A stretch of 64,000 nucleotides of DNA, from NCBI RefSeq assembly GCF_000764305.2, contig NW_025934572.1:548850-612849 (forward strand). Direction: 5' to 3'. A program made the position numbers and the translations under genes. The notes under the pieces are model-generated. The model saw nothing but the letters and a program-made list of their open reading frames with translations. It had not been told where the DNA came from and did not search any database. The DNA comes from Hyalella azteca. Taxonomy: Eukaryota; Arthropoda; Malacostraca; Amphipoda; Hyalellidae. How positions within the stretch are numbered: position 1 is the stretch's first letter; each line of letters opens with the position of its first letter. Positions 35,354 to 47,762 of the stretch are shown here, one piece after another.

Positions 35354-36232
35354 AAACATTTTAATCATATAAAGACGAAAATATTTAACCAACTGCAAAT
35401 TAGTTGATCATACATGTGATGTATTATTACAGTATTTTTTACGGCATACAGCATGAGACAGTGAGTATTTAACATATTGAAAAATAAGGATTACATATTA
35501 ATATAGGCAAAAAGTATCACAATGTATTTGGTTATGTTGAAAACGCAACATAATAGAATGTTGCCACAGCCCACAGCAAGTGCTCATTATCGTCTCGGAC
35601 AAATTTACGTCCGGACTCGCGCCCGGCGTCTCATTACCTGAGGAAGAGATCTGCAGAGCGAAACATTTTGAAAGCCCTGAATCCAGAGATAATTACTACA
35701 GTTTCTGCGCTTCTGGAATCAATAATTTTCTGCGCGTTATTAGTTCATATTAAAACTTGATTTTTCTTTTTTTACTCGGCATACAGTTGAACTTATTTGC
35801 AGTTCATTTTCATTATTCAACTACATCGTTCTAATAAATCAAATAACTGATAAGATTTCAAAAATGTTTTCTAATGATATTGTGTTTTCTAATAGCATAA
35901 AATAGCACTTTATTAGCATAATTTCCTCATAAATAGTCAATCAGAACATTAATTTAAACATTTTTTTCCAGAAAACCGGCACATATATACAACATGTTGT
36001 TCTCATCATTGATATGTTTCGTAAACTTCGTTTATAAATGGTACAATATTACGTAAACAGCTATGCTGTCATACTAGATCATGCCATTCCTGATGCTTGC
36101 AAATTTTGATGTGCATGAATATTTTATTCTCTAACAGATTACGTAAATGTATCACTTTAAGTCAACAAGCGATGCCATTGATTTTGCACACATTTGAAAA
36201 TAATTTTTTTTGTACCAATGAACGATGGCATG

Positions 36233-36320
36233 CTAGTGGCAGAGTGGCTCTGTGGGTACATTTCAGAGTACAATGATTCGAGCAGTGAGTTCTGGGTTCG
36301 ATCCCAGTTACCTGCAACAG
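36233..36320 (+). repeat. tRNA-derived SINE fragment
   Basis: TAGTGGCAGAGTGGCTCTG at 36233 fits a pol III A box and GGGTTCGATCCCAG at about 36295-36307 fits a B box with a complete T-arm hairpin (CTGGG-TTCGATC-CCAG). The acceptor stem and anticodon arm do not fold as a tRNA, so I call it a SINE head rather than a tRNA gene. Confidence 0.65.
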
Positions 36321-38219
36321 ATGTGGTCAAATAGGCGAGGTGACCAAAAGGTTATGCACATCAAAACTGGAGCGTGCTGAGTGATTTGCATGTTCGAAAC
36401 TGCAATTAGCTGAAAAAATCTGCAAAATTAAGATTTGGGGACAAGTGTAATAGTCTAACGAACGCCGAAACCAATATACTATAATATAGTTTTGTTCAAA
36501 AGATATAAATACTAATGAAATGCCTGCAAACAATATTTATTGGCAGTCGGATTTTAAAATTGTTCGGGCATCTATTGATGTTTTCTCATTCGATAATAAA
36601 GGCTCTAATAAAAAATCATGAGATAAAGACAGGCTGACTAAAGCGTCCGATCAACATAATGTGAACATTTAAAAGCTATATAATTTCAGCATTCAAATTG
36701 TCTGAAACATCACCCACGGATCACGCAAACAAAAACTCACGTTTTAATGTTTAAATGTACGTCCATACTGAGTTTTGGATAGAGAAACTTCTTACTGTTA
36801 TTGTTGATTATAGCAATTCAAATATTATATGTATTTTTTAAAGGATTTATTATGTAAAATATGCACAAATGCAATTTCCACAAATTAATATGATTACCCA
36901 TTACGACTTAGACAAATTACCAACGCATGTAGACATAAGGTAGATATTGCATTCAACTGGTTGAGTGATGTCGCAACTTACTTTTAGAAACAAGTTAGAA
37001 ACATTATTTTCATTGTAAAATATGATCAAGTCAATAAGTGTTATGGTGGGCACTTCACAGGAAGCATCTCCGGCAAAGCAACGACAGTTACGAAACTCAA
37101 GAAAATAAAAAATGATGAACGAACTTATATTTTCTTTCCTGTTCAGGAGAACTTAAATGTTCTACCAAAATGTAGGCAGAAAACAAAACAATATGCTAGG
37201 CGAAAAAAATGATTGAGTTTTTCTTAACCAAAGCCGCAGCTACGTTGCTTATCGTTAGGCTGCTTCAACTAGGGTCACAGTCTGTCTCTTATACACATCT
37301 AGATGTGTATAAGAGACAGATATTACACTCCGCAGAATACTGAAAAACTAAGAAATTTATAATGAAGAAGATGGATTAGTCCTTGGTTTTTATGAAGCAA
37401 TGTTCGAAAATTTAAATGAACTTTGGAAGACACCGACAGCTGACACGTGACAGCGCAGTAATGAGTAATGTTCCATGTCTTCAATTGAGAGCCTCACCAA
37501 AGTTCCCACTCCTATTTACTATAGGAAAATACATTATATCAAACATACATTATTTAGTTGCAAAGGAATGAAAACCAGTTCGACTCACCATTGGTTACGG
37601 TGCTCAAACAATTCAGAGATGTGTTATATCATGAAGGCAACCCCACAACAGTAATAGAGTACACTGCCCACCCGCACATTAGCAGATCATCAACTTCAGG
37701 GTTGCTGACTTGTTTTGTTGTCTCATTACTCTCGTACTTGGTGTTGGTAAGCCGAAGGGCGGTATTCGTACATCGCGTTCACGGCGTCACGCTTGCGTTC
37801 ACGTCATATTTGCTTCTCAAGCAATACTACGGTTGAGTGGGTTGACGAACATGAACGTTGCTCCTGGTCCAGTAGCTTCTGTTCGATCGCGCGTGTCTGG
37901 CTTCCGTATTTTCTTCTTGGCTTCGAACTTTGCGCGGATTTTGCTTTGCTGATTGCGCTGCGGAATTCGTCTTGAATTCATTATCAATTTTGTGCATCTT
38001 ACGGAATTAGTGCCAATTTTTCGCAGCCTAAGCCCTCTACGGAATTCATTAACAGGCGAACTAATCCATCTGAAATCGCGTTTTTTCCACTTAGGTCATG
38101 AAGTTGTGAGGCTGTGAGTGTGAGCCTTGTCTGTCTTGTAACTTTTACATGTACATTTTATGGAATATGAAATAGAATACTTATTTATTTTTTAATTTAT
38201 TTGATGACTTTGAAAATCA
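36321..38219. other. Intergenic, no gene recognised
   Basis: Apart from the adapter at 37282-37319, I see no conserved domain or repeat. Frames around 37558-37975 overlap in three registers and carry no recognised domain. Confidence 0.5.
37282..37319. other. Second Nextera mate-pair junction adapter (artefact)
   Basis: The complete 38-base junction is present: CTGTCTCTTATACACATCT followed by AGATGTGTATAAGAGACAG. As at 32429, this marks library-derived sequence that survived trimming. Order and distance of the sequences on its two sides should not be trusted. Confidence 0.98.
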
Positions 38220-38257
38220 GGTAGCACACCTTCCACTTTAGGCTGACACTGCAGACT

Positions 38258-38320
38258 GTCTGCACTCTGCAGTCAGTCAGCAGTCAGTCAGCAGTCAGCA
38301 CTCAGCAGTAAGGCACTGAG
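38258..38320. repeat. CAGT/CAG-rich microsatellite
   Basis: CAGTCAGTCAGCAGTCAGTC and similar words repeat with short interruptions near the start of duplication unit A. Unit B lacks most of this expansion at the matching place. Confidence 0.75.
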
Positions 38321-38427
38321 GCTGCAGCCTGCGAGCACAACTGAGACTGTCAGAAATTTGGATACTTCACAGTTCACCGCTGCTTTTCGATAACTCCAGT
38401 CTCCACTTTTGTAGCCTGTAGGACTAG

Positions 38428-38640
38428 TAGGAGCATATGTTCAGTCTTAAAATGCCTAGCAAATTACGGATCAGGCAATAAGACCAGCAGCTATCTCAAT
38501 TAATCGTCAGCTATAGAAAGATCGGGTTCCAAAGGCCGGATCCCTTGTGAATCAAGTCACGAAAAGTTCAAGAATCGGCAACAGGCCATGGGCCTATTTC
38601 TTCAACGCCGACACTTCTATTCATCACTTTACTATTTGCA
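38428..38640 (+). pseudogene. LINE 3' fragment
   Basis: This stretch (AGGAGCATATGTTCAGTCTT, GAATCGGCAACAGGCCATG, GGCCTATTTCTTCAACGCC) matches in reverse complement the 3' part of the LINE remnant at 44400-44600. It is therefore the tail of a second, plus-oriented copy. Only the terminal part is present and the frame is broken. Confidence 0.7.
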
Positions 38641-39077
38641 CTTCCAGTCTTCCACCAGCCGATGGGGAAGGAAATTGTGATAAGGAAGATTATGATTGAA
38701 ATTTGAATCAAACTTTGTAGAACATTCATACTTCAGTTCATAGCGTGGTCACTGTGGTCAGTGGTCACCGCATTGCAACTGGGCTGTCTGGGCTCTGGGG
38801 CAAAAATTGAAGTTACTGTAGGTCGGTAGCGTTTTTTTTTTCTTTCGCAGCCAACTTTTCGTCTGTCTTCAACTCTCAACTGATTGCGCTTCAGACGTTG
38901 GATTAAAACTCAAATAACTCAATAAGCTTTTTGGAAGCCGTAAAAAACAGAAAATCACTATTTGAGCAAATTTTATTAAAAATTTGAATAATTTTTCAAT
39001 AAAATTCCTAATCGTTCATCATCATAAATAGTAGAATAGAATATTAGTATATTTTTGGCAAAATTTGTTCCTTTAAC

Positions 39078-39252
39078 AGCAGGTTTCATTGAAGATCAGA
39101 GAATTAGTTTTATTGACAATTTTCTTATTAGTTTTTTCAATAGATCGAACAACATTTTTCGTTTGCACTGGTATTGTATTGTGGTATTACACTTTACACT
39201 GGTATTGTGATTGTCAATAAAACGTATTCTCTGGTCTTCAATGAAACCTGCT
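39078..39252. mobile_element. Foldback MITE with 43-bp arms
   Basis: AGCAGGTTTCATTGAAGATC (39078 onward, arm to 39120) is matched in reverse complement at 39210-39252 with about four differences over 43 bases; the spacer is about 90 bp. It has no gene. Solo arms of the family occur at 7.6 and 7.9 kb. It lies in the 3' flank of deiodinase copy A and is absent from the equivalent place in unit B. Confidence 0.82.
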
Positions 39253-39822
39253 TATAGAATAGAATAATGTATTTATTTTCTTTTCAAATTTTACTATATA
39301 TAAGTTCCGTAGTATATTAATAAGTCGCTGCATCAGTTAGTAAAGCTCAAAATAACTTCTATTCCGAATGAATATCCGTTGGAAGGGGGAAATCAGAAAC
39401 ATTTTGATCCACGATACTGTATTGCAGAAGTAATGCAATACCATAATTTTGGCGCTTACCAAAATGAACAACAAACCGAGCAGTTAAGCGAAATTCGTCT
39501 AAGAAGTTTATGTAGAGACGTTAACAAATATATGTACGGTGCGATTAAATGTCAGTCTTGGAGTGTCGCATAAGCACTTTGGGATCCAAGTCTTCATGAG
39601 AGTTATATTATGGCAACGTCTCTCATCACTGCTTAGCTTGTCAGCAAACGCCGCATCAGTTTGATAAAAAAGCTCGAACGATATATGAGCTCAAACCATT
39701 ACAATGAATAAGACACATATTTGAGCATAAAAATGATTAAAATTTTGTTACATAGTAGTATTGATGCTGTTAGAAGTTGAGTGATCCCAACGTAGGCTAG
39801 GTCGTGGTGGACTGCAGGTGAT

Positions 39823-42482
39823 CTAGGCTGATGTCTTCCAATTAGACAACCACGTTTCCAGTTCAGCCATCTGCGGACCAAATAAAACCGGAAGTATTAA
39901 ATGGTTAATTTAAAACACTGGCTGACCAGAAAACTATCACTCGCCTCATTACTAGATACCCAACCACTAACCTTATAGCCATATGGTCCTTGTGCACCGT
40001 GGTAAACGATTTTGCCGTCAAGCACTACGAAAAGCCTCTCCGGCAGAGCGGTGTATTCCTCACAAGCTGCGCCGCTCTCGCTGTCCACCACCACGGGACA
40101 GTTGACGGGCTCGAGCTCCATCATGTAGCGCACCGCTGCCAGACGATCTTGTACACTCCTAGACAGAAGATTCGGTTATCGACCAAAATCTACTTCGTAT
40201 ATATATAGATTTTCGAGCAAATTATTAGTATATACACNNNNNNNNNNNNNNNNNNNNNNNNNNNNNNNNNNNNNNNNNNNNNNNNNNNNNNNNNNNNNNN
40301 NNNNNNNNNNNNNNNNNNNNNNNNNNNNNNNNNNNNNNNNNNNNNNNNNNNNNNNNNNNNNNNNNNNNNNNNNNNNNNNNNNNNNNNNNNNNNNNNNNNN
40401 NNNNNNNNNNNNNNNNNNNNNNNNNNNNNNCAACTAGTGTTCAAAGCGCGCGGTCTCAAACAACCGAGTACAAAAGTAGTGTAAACGGTTGTGCGCGGTG
40501 AGGCACTGCAGCAAACGACTCAAAGCGCATGTCGTTGCCACTAGTGTAAACGGGCCTTAACTCGCGGCCGCATGCTCAGCAGCGCCACGCATCGCTTAAT
40601 TTCCTCCCATGTTCACCAGAGCGACTGGGTATCCATTGGAAATGAGCTGCTCTCACTGGTATTTTGGCAAGGTAGTTGTGAATGGAGGTTACGATGTGCG
40701 CGTGACTGGAAGTTAGTCGCGAAATTAGCTGCAGATATGACATACTGTCGGGGCTGATTAGGGGCTAGGATAGAAAGGTTAGCAGCGCGGTAGACCATTG
40801 CTTGGTATTATTCAGGTATTATCTGGATGCTGTATAAGAAACGGGGATACTACTCAGAGGTTTTTCTTTTAACGCTCCCCGTTTTGGGCCCGATACATAT
40901 TTTTCACGAACATGGTGTGATGACTGCATTTCTTCAAACCAAACAAGTTATACATGGTAAGATTATAAGAGCCCAGAATAGTTTTGATCGCCAAATGGCC
41001 ACAAAAATTATTTAATTGGTGTATTGTATGTTTTAATGATAGCCAAGGAAATGAGAGGAGTGAGAACTTAAATTACATTGATGGCATGCCCTCTTATATT
41101 ATCATTCTACATCATTATTCCATTGCATTTTGCTATTATGGCTAATTGTTTTGTTTACCAAAGACGTACGCATTATACGCTGTAAGCGGTGCAGTACATA
41201 AAACTTTAAACAGACATTCTTTTGCATGCCGCTTTTTAGCTTCCCTCGGTGAAGCCGTATTTAAATGCCATGAGGCGCTTTCATTGCTTTCAGTTCTGCC
41301 ACGCTCTGTGCTAAACAACTGAACCTAGTGCCTGGCTACATCTCTATGCGTACTTTGCCGGCATTTTCAGGGTTTGGATGGGTTTGGATAGGAAAATCTT
41401 GTCGGGACTGCATAATGCCGTAATATAATTTTTTTTCTATATATTACCTTTCGTGACCTCGGACGAATCAGGAGCGCCTACAAATCCTCAATTTCGAAAC
41501 CTGAACTTATAGTCTGTGCGACTGTGCCAATGAAACCGATGATCTCCCATCAAAATTCCTGTCGCGTCCCCAGCACGTCACACTACCAAGCACCGAATTG
41601 GAAGCATCGGAGGAGAACAGTTTAAATTCTTTTAACTCATCCAGACATAATAGTAACGTAAATATTTCACTATCCGTTTTACATCGAATGAACTAGTATT
41701 AATTTCGGGCTTCCCGAAATAGAGCCCTAAAAATAATTGCTCCGCTGTTGGCGCTACAAGCTACCCACTAATTATTTTTCACTGAAAAGGAGTAAGAAAG
41801 AAACGCACAACGGGATCTAAAGCCGCCGCCAGAATATTTGCGGTAATTTTACTACGGTTTATTAATTAAATAACCCACGCATCAGCTTGATTGCAATATA
41901 TAAATTAAATGCATTTATGTTGGATAAAATTAAGGTGTATTACCTTCCTGAACTTGACGAGGTCCTTCATGAATGGAGGTCAGGAACAAGACCCGAAGTT
42001 GAGGACAAGAGGACGACCTTTTGAGGCGGCGTCCAACATTCGGCACGTCGTCTCATCATCCTCTCTCACCACCACAGGGTTAGGGGCGGATCCACCAACT
42101 TTGGTCTTACGGCGGTATTCCAGTAATGCCCTGTTTGAACTCCATGATTAGTTCTAGAAATTGATTTTAGGTATAAAGAAACCGTTTTAAAGATCGAGGA
42201 CTAAATTTGACTCGTTTCTTTGCCAAGTTTACTTTCATAATGCGATTTTTATTTATTGTTTGCAAGCTTAAACATAGAGAAAGTCAAAAGAATGGCCATA
42301 GACAATAAAATTTACATGCGTAACCCCAGGTTCTGCCTGAAGAAGAAGTAAGACAGGTTGAACACGTTCTTCGAGTGGTCGGACGCATAGGGGGCGAGGG
42401 CGAGAGCAGACCGGTACAAGTTGTAAGCTATCCACCCACAGCCATCCCATGCGAGCTTCAGCGCTCGCCAGGCTGCTTCCAT
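39823..42482 (-). CDS. Iodothyronine-deiodinase-like selenoprotein, copy A (exon 3 in gap)
   Basis: Deiodinases are membrane-anchored thioredoxin-fold selenoenzymes that remove iodine from thyroid hormones. Minus-strand exons: 42482-42316 ([20 protein letters not shown]), 42130-41944 (ending in the active-site block), 40158-39972 ([33 protein letters not shown]) and 39870-39823 ([15 protein letters not shown], stop). Lengths 167, 187, 187 and 48 nt equal those of copies B and C, with GT-AG borders. The active site reads [16 protein letters not shown]; the TGA is at 41982-41980. The 110-nt exon 3, carrying the two conserved His residues in the other copies, should lie between 40158 and 41944 but is absent, and an N gap is there. 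The gene is therefore incomplete in this assembly and perhaps intact in the genome. Confidence 0.85.
40238..40430. other. Assembly gap (193 N)
   Basis: A run of N interrupts deiodinase copy A. By alignment with unit B, sequence equivalent to about 48170-49780 (some 1.6 kb, including exon 3) is missing here, so the gap length is not real or the locus carries a deletion with a MITE insertion. Confidence 0.97.
40431..40556. mobile_element. Right end of a PIF/Harbinger-like MITE
   Basis: The sequence after the gap ends CACTAGTGTAAACGGGCCT then TAACTCGCGGCCGC. Unit B has CCTAACTCGCGGCCGC without it, so an element ending in GGGCCT, flanked by TAA, was inserted here. The terminus resembles that of the element at 59377-60404 (AGGCCCGTTTCC inward). 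Its left end is lost in the N gap. Confidence 0.65.
41980..41982 (-). promoter_or_regulatory. Selenocysteine TGA codon, copy A
   Basis: In-frame TGA between TCC and CCT in exon 2, at the position of the catalytic selenocysteine in deiodinases (GSCT-U-PPF type). Coding sequence continues after it to the exon end. The hairpin that follows it in copies B and C is broken by one substitution here (ATGAAGG instead of ATGGAGG). Confidence 0.87.
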
Positions 42483-44419
42483 CTCGTCAGGAGTTGAGCG
42501 GCTGACGGCAGCAGAAAGCAGTTAAAGTCGTACTATCAATTGACAATTGGCTAATCCTGTCTCGAAATAATTTTAGGGAAGTAATATGACATAAGTGTTG
42601 TAAGCAGTAGTTACGTGGTTACGCGTGGCGTCTCTTATCTCACGTTGTTTGATTGCGTGCATGTAAAGAAGCTGCTCCTGTCCGCTGACACTTTATGACC
42701 TGACATACTTTGCTCGTGGTTTCTTCCTGAAACTAACCCACCCAAATAAAAATTAAGGATGACGCATCGATGATTAGCATTCACTTTCTAAGAATTTTAA
42801 CAGAAATGATATTTACGAGAAATTCAAATAAAAATAATCGTCATAATAAATATTTACTGTCCGCATGCCCAGCCTCTGGAAAGAAGTAAATCAACCAGGT
42901 AAACTTTTAACCAGGATCATGGACGCGACGACCTGCTTGGTATGGAGCCGTGGACCATAAATTTAACATCACTACTAGAAACTTACATATTCTTTAGTAC
43001 ATTGTGATTGACGATAATTAATTGAGCAATATCGAAGAGTCAGTTGAAATATTCACTGCTGAAATGGAGTGTACGTACCTCCTTACGATTATAGGGAGAC
43101 ACTTGCTTCCCTGAGTTTCAGTGCAGAGAACTTTTTGTCTCACTCCTACCACGCCCACCTCATACCGTCAACTAAGTTCTCAGAGAAGAGTCAGAAGACA
43201 GAAGATGCTCGCCACTTTCAAGGCCATTTATTCAACTATATTTGGACAGCGCTAACGCTCTTCATTAATCTAGTCATGCACATTATTATTTTTAATTGTA
43301 ACAAAAATTCGTAATTTGAAGTGGAATTTGCAACCCCAATTGGATCTTGTCAAGAGTAAGCACCCCAGACATTACTAAGGTGCGTATTTTTGACAAGGTT
43401 AATGGGATGTATAATACAAACAAATTACGACTATTTGAACATTTTTTTAAATAAATGTACTTCAACGTAAAAAAATTACATTGCAAAACATTAAATCGCA
43501 AATGATAAGGCTGCATATGATATTCAGAAGGCGAGGAACAATTTATTGAAATACGTTATAATCCATGAAAGGGAGGATTAAACTCACTCATTAACAAAGT
43601 TATTATACAAAGGCTTATGCTAGGGTGCGTTTTATTAACAAGGTATACTAGGGAACATTTTCTTAACAAGGTCATATTTGGGTGCTAATTATTAACAAGA
43701 TCCCTCAGATCTATCGAATTTTTAATTTTTTTCTTATCAAATACCACATTTGAAGCGCTCTTAACAGGGCGAGTATGAATTTTACACACATATTAGTAGG
43801 TAGATTTGTGGTGCTAATAGACAAGAAAATTTAGATCATGTGCACTCAAAAGAAAAAAAAAAACGACACGTGTAGCCTTGAAGAAGTGTTTAGTAACTGA
43901 AAGGCGTGTGGTGTTGAAACTAATAGATTCTTGCTGAAAGGGTATGAGTAGCTAAGTAACAATTGGCGTCGCAACGAGCAGATTGTGTATCGTTACGCTA
44001 GATGCTTACTTCATACTTCGAGCGCTTCTTATGAATTTGAATTGTATTCTTAGTTTAATAATAATTCCAAATTTGCAACTTAATACTGTTCCTTGATTTG
44101 TTATTCCCGAAATTTCAATTTGCTGCAGTCATATTACGCAGTTGATTTTGCGTAAAGTAGTCTGTGACTCCTTAGATGTTACGGAATTTGGTTCCCAACA
44201 AAGTGATGGGTCACTATTGATCACCTATAGTATAATTATGGTTAACTTCGTTACGGTCAACAAGATGTTGACGCTGGTCTAGCATATTAGTACCTATTGA
44301 CGTCTGTATTACTCTGAGTTACGCTGGAATGTAATGGTATTACGTCGTATAGACCCCCAATTATAAATATTAGTTATTTATAGAATGGAAATGTCGGCAC
44401 TGAAGAAATAGGCCCATGG

Positions 44420-44900
44420 CCTGTTGCCGATTCATGTACTCTTCGTGACTTGATTCCATAAGAGATCCGGCCCATTGAACCCTATCTTTCCATAACTGAC
44501 GATTGTTTGAGATTGATGCTGGACTCATAACCAGTTCCGTGAGGTGCTAGGAATTTCAAGACTGAACATATGCTCCTCCATAGCTTTGTCTAGTCTGTTC
44601 TTGAAGGCGTTCATATTCGGAGCGTCAACGATGCCAAATAAGGGAGGCTGTTCCACATGTCGGTGACTCGAAGCGAGAAGAAATGTTGTCGCATGGATGA
44701 GTTACAACGCAGTTTTTTTAGTTTATAGCTGTGGCCCCTGGTGTTGGTTCTTATTTCAAATTCTAGTAATCCCTCTGGGACCTTGTAATTACAAATCCCT
44801 CTGGGACCCGTGGGTATACTTGTATACTTCATTGAGGTCACCACGCAGACGTCGATAACAGAGGCTTGGAAGCTTCATAGTCTTTAATCTTTCTTCATTT
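44420..44900 (-). pseudogene. Non-LTR retrotransposon (LINE) 3' ORF remnant
   Basis: The minus strand gives, with one or two frameshifts, EERLKTMKLPSLCYRRLRGD, LNEVYKYT, then TRGHSYKLKKLRCNSSMRQH, FFSLRVTDMWNSLP, and VDAPNMNAFKNRLDKAMEEH. This is the standard C-terminal end of many LINE reverse transcriptase ORFs (RRxRGDLxEVYK ... FFxxRVxxxWNSLP ... FKxRLDK). The upstream reverse transcriptase core is absent, so the copy is 5'-truncated, as most LINEs are. Confidence 0.88.
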
Positions 44901-47762
44901 TTTATGGAAATTTATAAAGAAAAAAATGATCAGGAATTTTTATAAATAATTATTTCGATTATTTATTCAAAACAAATTGTTTGATTTATAATTATTAGGT
45001 TCATATTTTGAAGAATGTGTACTCTGGAGTTTTAATGGTGTTCTGCACCCATATGGCGTTTGGGCTCGCGACATTTAAAATTTGGAAAAGGCAGAGAGCA
45101 TCGATAGAGACGACAGAAGAGTGATGAAAAAGCGTCGTAGAACAGACTCAAGGCGTAAATTTATATGTATAAAAATGGGTGACGGGACTTAAGGCCCTGT
45201 GTAATATTGCATCAAATTTGGTGAACAAAGAAGTCTGTGCTATGAACGGGGAATGGGACCCGAATGTCTGCAGTGGAACATGACCCGCTGCCAAAGATTG
45301 GGTCTCCCTTGTTTTAATGGATTTGAACAATTGTGCAGAAACAATAGAGGAGCAATTAGATTTAAGATTTACTGCTGATCACCACGGGTATTCGAGGAGA
45401 AGTTTTGAGAGAGCAAAGGTTCTTTTGCAAGTCCTGCTTTTCTTCACATTTGGCTTCTCTAGTGAAAATATAAGGTCTGTTAATTATCAAATGTTGATCA
45501 ATTTTCATATCTCCAATTCACACAACTTGATAACCTTCTCCATGACCTCCAGCCGTGCTGGATATTCGGATTTTCTCGCCAACGCAATGTACAGTAGACT
45601 TTCTATTGTAGCCAGTACGAGTTGGAGGTTTCCCGCTACAGCATTCATGAACAAATGTTCACCTAAAATCAATTACAGGCAGCGAATAAACGAATTTTTT
45701 CGCAACTATTAGTATCTATGAAAGTGTACAACCTTAAATAGCGATACAGTATTCATCTCGCTACTCTAGAAAATTCTCCCTATGATAGCTAATTCTCCGA
45801 AAACATGGATTTCTGTTTTGGGATTTGGTGAGAACACCTTTATTATTATTACACAGAAAATATTAACATAAGTTTTCAATTCGGTAAACGCTTCGTGACT
45901 TCCAAGAGAAGACGAATTTGCTCGTTACATGTTTTGCTTCGATTTCATGTTCCGAATGACAGTGCATGAAAGGCAACACTGCTAACTGATGAAAATTTTA
46001 TCTCGCTTGTTAATTCAGAAGTCACGGGGTGAAAACATAATAAACTGACAGTAGGTACTTCGCATCGTCACAAGTGGGCTCCAGAGGTCGGGGTTGTGTT
46101 AAAAAGTCGGCGTCAATATTTTTATTATGCAAAAAAGTAATAGTAAAGTATTATTAAGTTATACTTTAATTAAAAAAGTAAGGTATTATGAATACCTGCA
46201 CTGTCCAACATTATCATACTGCATATATAAGAAATCGGTTTAAATCATGAGTAGACGAGGAAATTAAAAATGAAATGATTCTAAAAAATCTGTGGTTCGT
46301 GGAATGTAAAAAATCTGTGGTTGCAATGTTGCAGGTTGCCTGGAATGCTAATAATATTAGCCGCACCTGCATTTAAATATCTTCTGATTTTGTTATAATA
46401 AAATCTCAATACTACGACGAATAGTTTGTCCCTAGACTTAAACTCGTGAAGAATTTCACGCCAATGAGCTTAGTATTCCAGGCTCCAGCCCGCTGAGTCC
46501 AATAAGTGAGTAGCTGGACTCTGGAGTCTGGCTGGATAAGGAATTATGTGTATGGCTCTGTTACTATGAGTTACTACATATGATATTAGTAATATCATAT
46601 ATGATATATGTCAACTGTTCATGTCTAGCATGCCATAAAAACGCTGTCCTAAAAATTTCATATTCAGGTAATCTAGTCAATGAAATCTTTTTCTCGTGGC
46701 TCCTAATTCTACATCTATATTTTTTGTGGTATATGAACAAATGAAGTTATTTTTTTTATTTGAAGGCTTCGGCTATGCAGGTAGCACACCTTCAAAGCTG
46801 AGCAGTGAGCACAACGGATATTTTGGACACTTCGTCACTTTTAGATTACTTCACTTTTGGATCACTTTACGTTTAGTTTTAGTACCTTCACCAGCCGATG
46901 TAACTGGAGATTTTGATGAGGAAAAATATAATTGGGCCTTGAAGAACAATCAAAACCAGTCCACCGAATTGCAACTGAGAAAAAATTTAAGTTACCGAAG
47001 CGTTTTTTTTTTGCAGCCTACTTTTCGTAAGTCTTTCAAACCCCAACTGATTGCGCTTCAGACGTTGGATTGACTCAAATAACTCAATAAGTTTATGGAA
47101 GCCGTTTAGAAACAAAAATTCAGTATCTGAGCGAATTTTAATGATAATTTGAATAACCTTGCTTGAAAATTCTAAATTAGTTATCGTGATATATAGTAGA
47201 ATAGAATAATGTATGACGTTTCTATTTGAATCTCAATATAAACAAGTGCCGTAGTATATTACTAAGTCGCTGCATCAGATAGTAAAGCTCAAATTAACTT
47301 TTATTGCAAATGAATATCCATTGGAAGGGGGAAATCAGAAACATTTTGATCCACGATACTTTATTGCAGAAGTAATGCAATACCATAATTTTGGCGCTTA
47401 CTAAATGAACAACAAACCGAGCAGTTAAGCAAAATTCATCCAAGAAGTTTATGTAGAGACGTTACCAAATATATGAACGGTGCGATTAAATGTCAGTCTT
47501 GGAATTTTGCATAAGCAATTTGGGATCCAAGTCTTCATCAGAGTTATATTATGACAACGTCTCTAATCACTTCTTAGCTTGTCAGCAAACGCCGCCTCAG
47601 TTAAATGAAAAGGCTCATTCGGAGTAAGAGAAACCATCAAAATATATGAGGAAATTATTTGATCATAATAATGATGCAATTTTTGTTACACAGTAGTATA
47701 TTGATGCTTTTAGAAGTTTTGTGATCACCACGTACGCTAGGTCGTGGTGGACTGTAGGTGAT

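Larger units (their letters stand above)
38220..46130 (-). repeat. Segmental duplication unit A (deiodinase copy A)
   Basis: Sequence from AGGTAGCACACCTTCCA (38220) through the deiodinase exons to about 46130 recurs in order in unit B (about 46785-54330). Shared landmarks include TGATTGCGCTTCAGACGTTGG (38880, 47048), the 3' region ending at exon 5, all surviving exons and introns, and AATTCAGAAGTCACGGGGTG (46013, 54205). The part 39290-44025 is also found inverted in unit C. The N gap and separate transposon insertions account for the main length differences. Confidence 0.85.

Noticed and set aside
36233..36320. Possible tRNA gene
   Set aside because: A and B boxes and a T arm are present, but no acceptor stem or anticodon arm pairs properly. 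A tRNA-derived SINE explains it better.
39590..39660. Candidate SECIS built from ATGAGAG and CTCTCAT in the copy A 3' flank
   Set aside because: The seven-base pairing uses the ATGA itself, leaving no UGA/GA quartet, and copy B does not keep the pairing.
40176..40459. Open frames running through the N gap
   Set aside because: They consist mainly of undetermined residues and are an artefact of the gap.
41909..42151. Plus-strand open frame over deiodinase exon 2 of copy A, and similar frames at 51184-51381 and 56994-57179
   Set aside because: These are antisense shadows of the conserved selenocysteine exon. The same peptide ([20 protein letters not shown]) appears three times because the exon is triplicated.
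45317..45712. 131-codon plus-strand frame
   Set aside because: It is one of the longer frames but has no recognised domain, is not evidently preserved in unit B, and lies in repeat-rich DNA.
46696..47073. 125-codon plus-strand frame beginning at the edge of unit B
   Set aside because: The matching sequence in unit A (about 38220-38900) does not keep the frame, which argues against a conserved gene.
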